DNA of 64,000 nt from Populus alba. Taxonomy: Eukaryota > Streptophyta > Magnoliopsida > Malpighiales > Salicaceae. Positions within the stretch are counted from its first letter, which is position 1; each line of letters opens with the position of its first letter. Positions 61,071 through 64,000 of this stretch are shown piece by piece. A program made the translations under genes and the position numbers. The notes below the pieces were generated by a model. It saw only the letters and a program-made list of their open reading frames with translations. It was not told the DNA's origin and ran no database searches. The stretch lies in NCBI RefSeq assembly GCF_005239225.2, contig NC_133288.1, positions 15,568,169 through 15,632,168 of the forward strand, written 5' to 3'.

Positions 61071-61310
61071 CTATATAATTTGAATATATTCCTCATTGAG
61101 GCTTATTACTCCTTTCACTACTCTACCTCTAACAAATCTCCTGAAATTTTCATATTTATCAGTAGTATGACATATAGTCATATACCATCTGCACAATCTT
61201 TTAGTATCTTGTGATTTTTTCACTGCCATGAATCTAAGTATTTGATTTACTACCAAGGCATCAAACATCTCGATTGCTATAATAGTTATAAAGGGGATGC
61301 CGTAGAACAA
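61071..61310 (-). pseudogene. gag: Tat-like gag C-terminal part
   Basis: Open frame containing KRLCRWYMTICHTTDKYENF, a decayed zinc-knuckle-like segment (C...H...; the usual final Cys is Tyr), then RRFVRGRVVKGVISLNEEY. It continues the gag at 61330-62620 on the same strand. Confidence 0.75.
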
Positions 61311-61329
61311 TAAATATCATTAGCAATGG

Positions 61330-62620
61330 GCATCACATTAACTAACAATGTATTAATTGAAGGAAAAAGGTTGTCATTGATTCCTATTGTTTTATTTTTT
61401 TTTCAGAAAACTTATCATGCTTTGATTCTATCAAATCCTAGATTATGTTTCTAAATATTACATAATTTTTATGGAATGGCCAATCACCCCATGCCATTTA
61501 TAAAAATTCTTCCCTTTCAATTCTTCATCGATCATTTGTTTATGTTTCCCTTTAATTTTAATTCTTTTGTTTACTAACAATCAATCAAGAATAACATCAG
61601 CTTAATTTATATCAAATGAATAATTTTTTTCATTGTTTAAAGTTAAAGATCTTAAAGCTTTACCATTATTTTATGTTAATGTATTGCAAACTATTGCCTC
61701 ACCATTTATGAACTCTACAATGTTTACATCTATTGTTTCTTGATAATAGGTTCTATAAATTCGAACCTTTTTCTCTACTTCCTCTCTTAATAAACTCTTA
61801 TACCTAGGAACTCTTGCCCCTAACTCATATATATCCTTGAACTTCATCCGTTTGAATTAATTTATTAATTCTCATTCCAAACCTTGTTGTGTAATCATTA
61901 TAAATTCTTTTTCATGAATCCTAAACCAATATTTTCCTATAGCCTCCATAAATATATCTAAATATTGCATCATAGTCTCGATAAGGTATTGTTTTAATTT
62001 TACCAAGTCTGCTAACACAAACTCTGGTTATGGCCTAGAAAAGTGTGCTTGGAATATAGTTTGCATGTTATTTCAATTCTGAACAGAGTTCGATGATAAA
62101 TTTATATAACAAGTTAATGCTCTTTCTGTTAATGAATTTAGAAACAATCTTAACTTTAAAAATTTTGAATCAACAGCTTCTTTATAGTGGCAAATGAATC
62201 TAGTTATGAGCTCTAGAGCAGATACTGACCCTTCACCATTGAACAACATAAATTATGGGAATCTATACTTGGTGGGATAAGGGTACATTCTATCTATATA
62301 GTTTGGATAACGTTTCTTATAAGTTGATATGTGAATTTGTTAAACCCTTGCACCATAAACTTGTTCAACTATTCCTAAAATATATTCGGGATCATTCCTA
62401 TCTAATGGGGTATTAAACTTTGGAATCATTTTTTAGCCTATGTATCTTGGCGAAATATTTTCATAATTTATAATTCTTGCTTTTAAATTATTTTCAGCTT
62501 CTTCCACAACTATAAGTTTTTCTAAATTTTTAGAATTTATTTTTCTATAAAGTTGGTATTTCATGTTCTGTTCCAATAAGAACATTAATTAACTCATCTT
62601 TCTCTTATAAACTTCCTATT
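61330..62620 (-). pseudogene. gag: Tat-like gag N-terminal and central part, heavily decayed
   Basis: Readable pieces on the minus strand: LFNGEGSVSALELITRFICH, FLKLRLFLNSLTERALTCY, FQAHFSR, FVLADLVKLKQ, LDIFMEAIGKYWFRIHEKEF, then KFKDIYELGARVPRYKSLLR. Together these match a plant Ty3/gypsy gag. Many stops and frameshifts. Lies between the primer site and the zinc-knuckle part. Confidence 0.8.
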
Positions 62621-62670
62621 AATTTTGATTTATTTGGTGCTATTATTCTAAAGAATTAATTTGACACTCA

Positions 62671-62684
62671 CATTATAGGCGCCA
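62671..62684 (-). other. Primer binding site of the Tat-like element
   Basis: After the LTR end (AACA) and AT, the minus strand reads TGGCGCCTATAATG. The TGGCGCC core is the usual primer site start in Tat-lineage elements; the rest has diverged. Confidence 0.7.
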
Positions 62685-62686
62685 AT

Positions 62687-63557
62687 TGTTTGATGTAGGT
62701 TCTTTTGTGTCTGTCTTAATTAATAAGACTGTACAACTTATCATTAGTTTTAAGTTAAATGGTTTGAACTTTGGATTTAGTCTAAAATCTAGTTATGTAA
62801 TTTTAAATTTGTATTACAAAATTACACAAATATCAATACATTAAATTTATTTCCACACAAATAATAATTTAATTGAACAAGTGATCAAATACTCGAAATA
62901 ACTTGAATGTAAAGTAAACTCAATAACTTAGAAGATGAATACTTACATACATAAAATAACTCATACTCTTATTATATTCACAAATTGAAACTCCTAAATA
63001 ATATAACATCTGTTTTTATATTTTTTTTATTTATATAATTAAAATTGCAAACCTACATATATTAAGAAAATTTCAAGCCTATTTTGATTTTCATCTACAA
63101 ATTCATAATATACTTTTCTATAGCCTATAAGTTTCAGCTTTAAAAGTTATTATTAACCTATTAGTATAGGATGGTTATGCCGGCTTGACTTGATAATTAT
63201 AGTGTAAAGGTAGTCCTAAATTCTTTTTGAGGGGTGACTTTTCGATCCGTATTGTCAGGAGTTCAGGGACTCCACTCCTCCCTTCTTCTTCTTCTTCCTC
63301 CTCCTCCTTTACCCGAATCTCTTGTAAACCTAAAGGGGATGGGAACTTGATAAAACTGTGATGCAATTATTTGAGTTTTTGTTGAACCTCTACCTTTAAA
63401 TTATGCAACTTATATTATACCTGCTTCTATACGCATTCTTTTTATTTACATGGTAACTTTTATCTTCTATGTTTCGCCAAGATAATCCTTCAATGATTTA
63501 TCAGTTAGATATCTTGTAACTCTTTATGTACTTCCCATTTAAATTTATAGTATAACA
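62687..63557 (-). repeat. 5' LTR of the Tat-like element
   Basis: TGTTTGATGTAGG to AGTATAACA, partner of 50333-51161. Contains a TTC/TCC pyrimidine-rich microsatellite near 63284-63310 that is absent from the other LTR. Confidence 0.88.
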
Positions 63558-64000
63558 GTACCATCTAATCATGTGCTGCACATAAGCAGACATGTAGAAT
63601 TCTTTCCATCACGCAAAATATCCATTTCACAAGTCACCCAGAATCTAGAGCCACAAAATCACAAGGCAAATCTTCACACTTGTTCAAGCAAACATATAAT
63701 CAAAGTGCTCGGCGATTCTCTGCATCGGATAGTTACTGAAATTGCAGGCCTACAGTTACAAAAAAAATTAAATTTCAAGTACAACAAATTCATAGCGATA
63801 ATAGAGTTGAATTACATCATGACCAGTATGGACGGACACCAACGAGAAAATACAAGTTCCTCCATGATTGAGCTAGCAATAAAAGGAGACCAGCTAACCA
63901 TGCTTGGAGATTTACCTGACTCCAACATATTATTTACCTACCACAAATAACTACAGACATGATACGAGTCCGATACTACTACAACTACAGGCTTGATACT
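63558..64000. other. Flanking host sequence, no gene assigned
   Basis: A 125-codon plus-strand frame (63573-63950) has no recognisable family. Composition is less repetitive than the flanking elements, so an untranslated region or intron of a neighbouring gene is possible. Confidence 0.3.

Larger units (their letters stand above)
50333..63557 (-). mobile_element. Full-length decayed Tat/Retand-like Ty3/gypsy element (13.2 kb) with nested Athila-like element
   Basis: Two direct LTRs (50333-51161 and 62687-63557) bound it, with flanks GTTCC (50328-50332) and GTACC (63558-63562), a 5-bp target duplication with one change. On the minus strand the 5' LTR is followed after AT by a TGGCGCC primer site (62671-62684), then gag (61071-62620) and, far downstream, integrase remnants (53640-54290). 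A purine stretch precedes the 3' LTR. RT and RNase H were not found; between gag and integrase lie unassigned sequence and a nested Athila-like block. ATTGGCGCC primer sites are typical of Tat-lineage elements. Confidence 0.85.

Noticed and set aside
63573..63950. 125-codon plus-strand gene
   Set aside because: No recognisable family, no supporting neighbours; may be antisense to an untranslated region.

Overview
The window looks like AT-rich plant nuclear DNA from a dicot, with a woody Salicaceae-like genome (Populus or Salix type) as the best guess. That guess rests on repeat style and an intron-rich plant gene; no species marker was seen. Only one host protein gene is well supported: an ERGIC3/ERV46-like ER-Golgi cargo receptor with 13 coding exons on the + strand (44010-48299, 386 aa). 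Almost everything else I can explain is layered, decayed LTR retrotransposon sequence.

Layout. 1-5778: minus-strand pieces of a chromovirus-like Ty3/gypsy family (gag-protease, integrase tail with polypurine tract, partial and complete LTRs), an LTR fragment with a 53-bp tandem array, and a solo LTR of an Athila-type family with a perfect 5-bp target duplication (3090-4695). 6715-13157: a long LTR-like block carrying 191-, 52- and 46-bp tandem arrays, with a second Athila-type LTR and a 36-bp array inside it. 13158-19990: a minus-strand gypsy element (element A) with gag, protease, RT, RNase H, most of integrase, tRNA-iMet primer site and one 866-bp LTR; it is cut off in integrase and bracketed by a 166-bp direct repeat. 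19991-29900: a heavily decayed plus-strand Ty3/gypsy of a second lineage with a very long 3' LTR-like region. 30257-32065: a DNA-transposon-like block with terminal inverted repeats. 34827-38600: an LTR-like block ending in about 18 hairpin-bearing tandem units. 38600-43600: AT-rich intergenic DNA. 44010-48299: the host gene.

50333-63557 is a complete but decayed Tat/Retand-like Ty3/gypsy of about 13.2 kb on the minus strand, with two LTRs, primer site, gag and integrase remnants, and a near-perfect target duplication. Nested inside it is an internally deleted Athila-like element (55548-60648). Its two LTR copies point in opposite directions, and a direct repeat of about 160 bp brackets it.

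No retroelement here looks capable of autonomous movement. The patterns most worth following are: (i) two unrelated retroelement blocks each bracketed by a target duplication of about 160 bp instead of 5 bp; (ii) inactivating changes in element A that all fit C:G to T:A transitions; (iii) the hairpin-bearing tandem array; (iv) the inverted-LTR, doubly deleted Athila-like element; and (v) a splice donor embedded in the last codons of the host gene. I found no clear evidence for a wholly new biological system.
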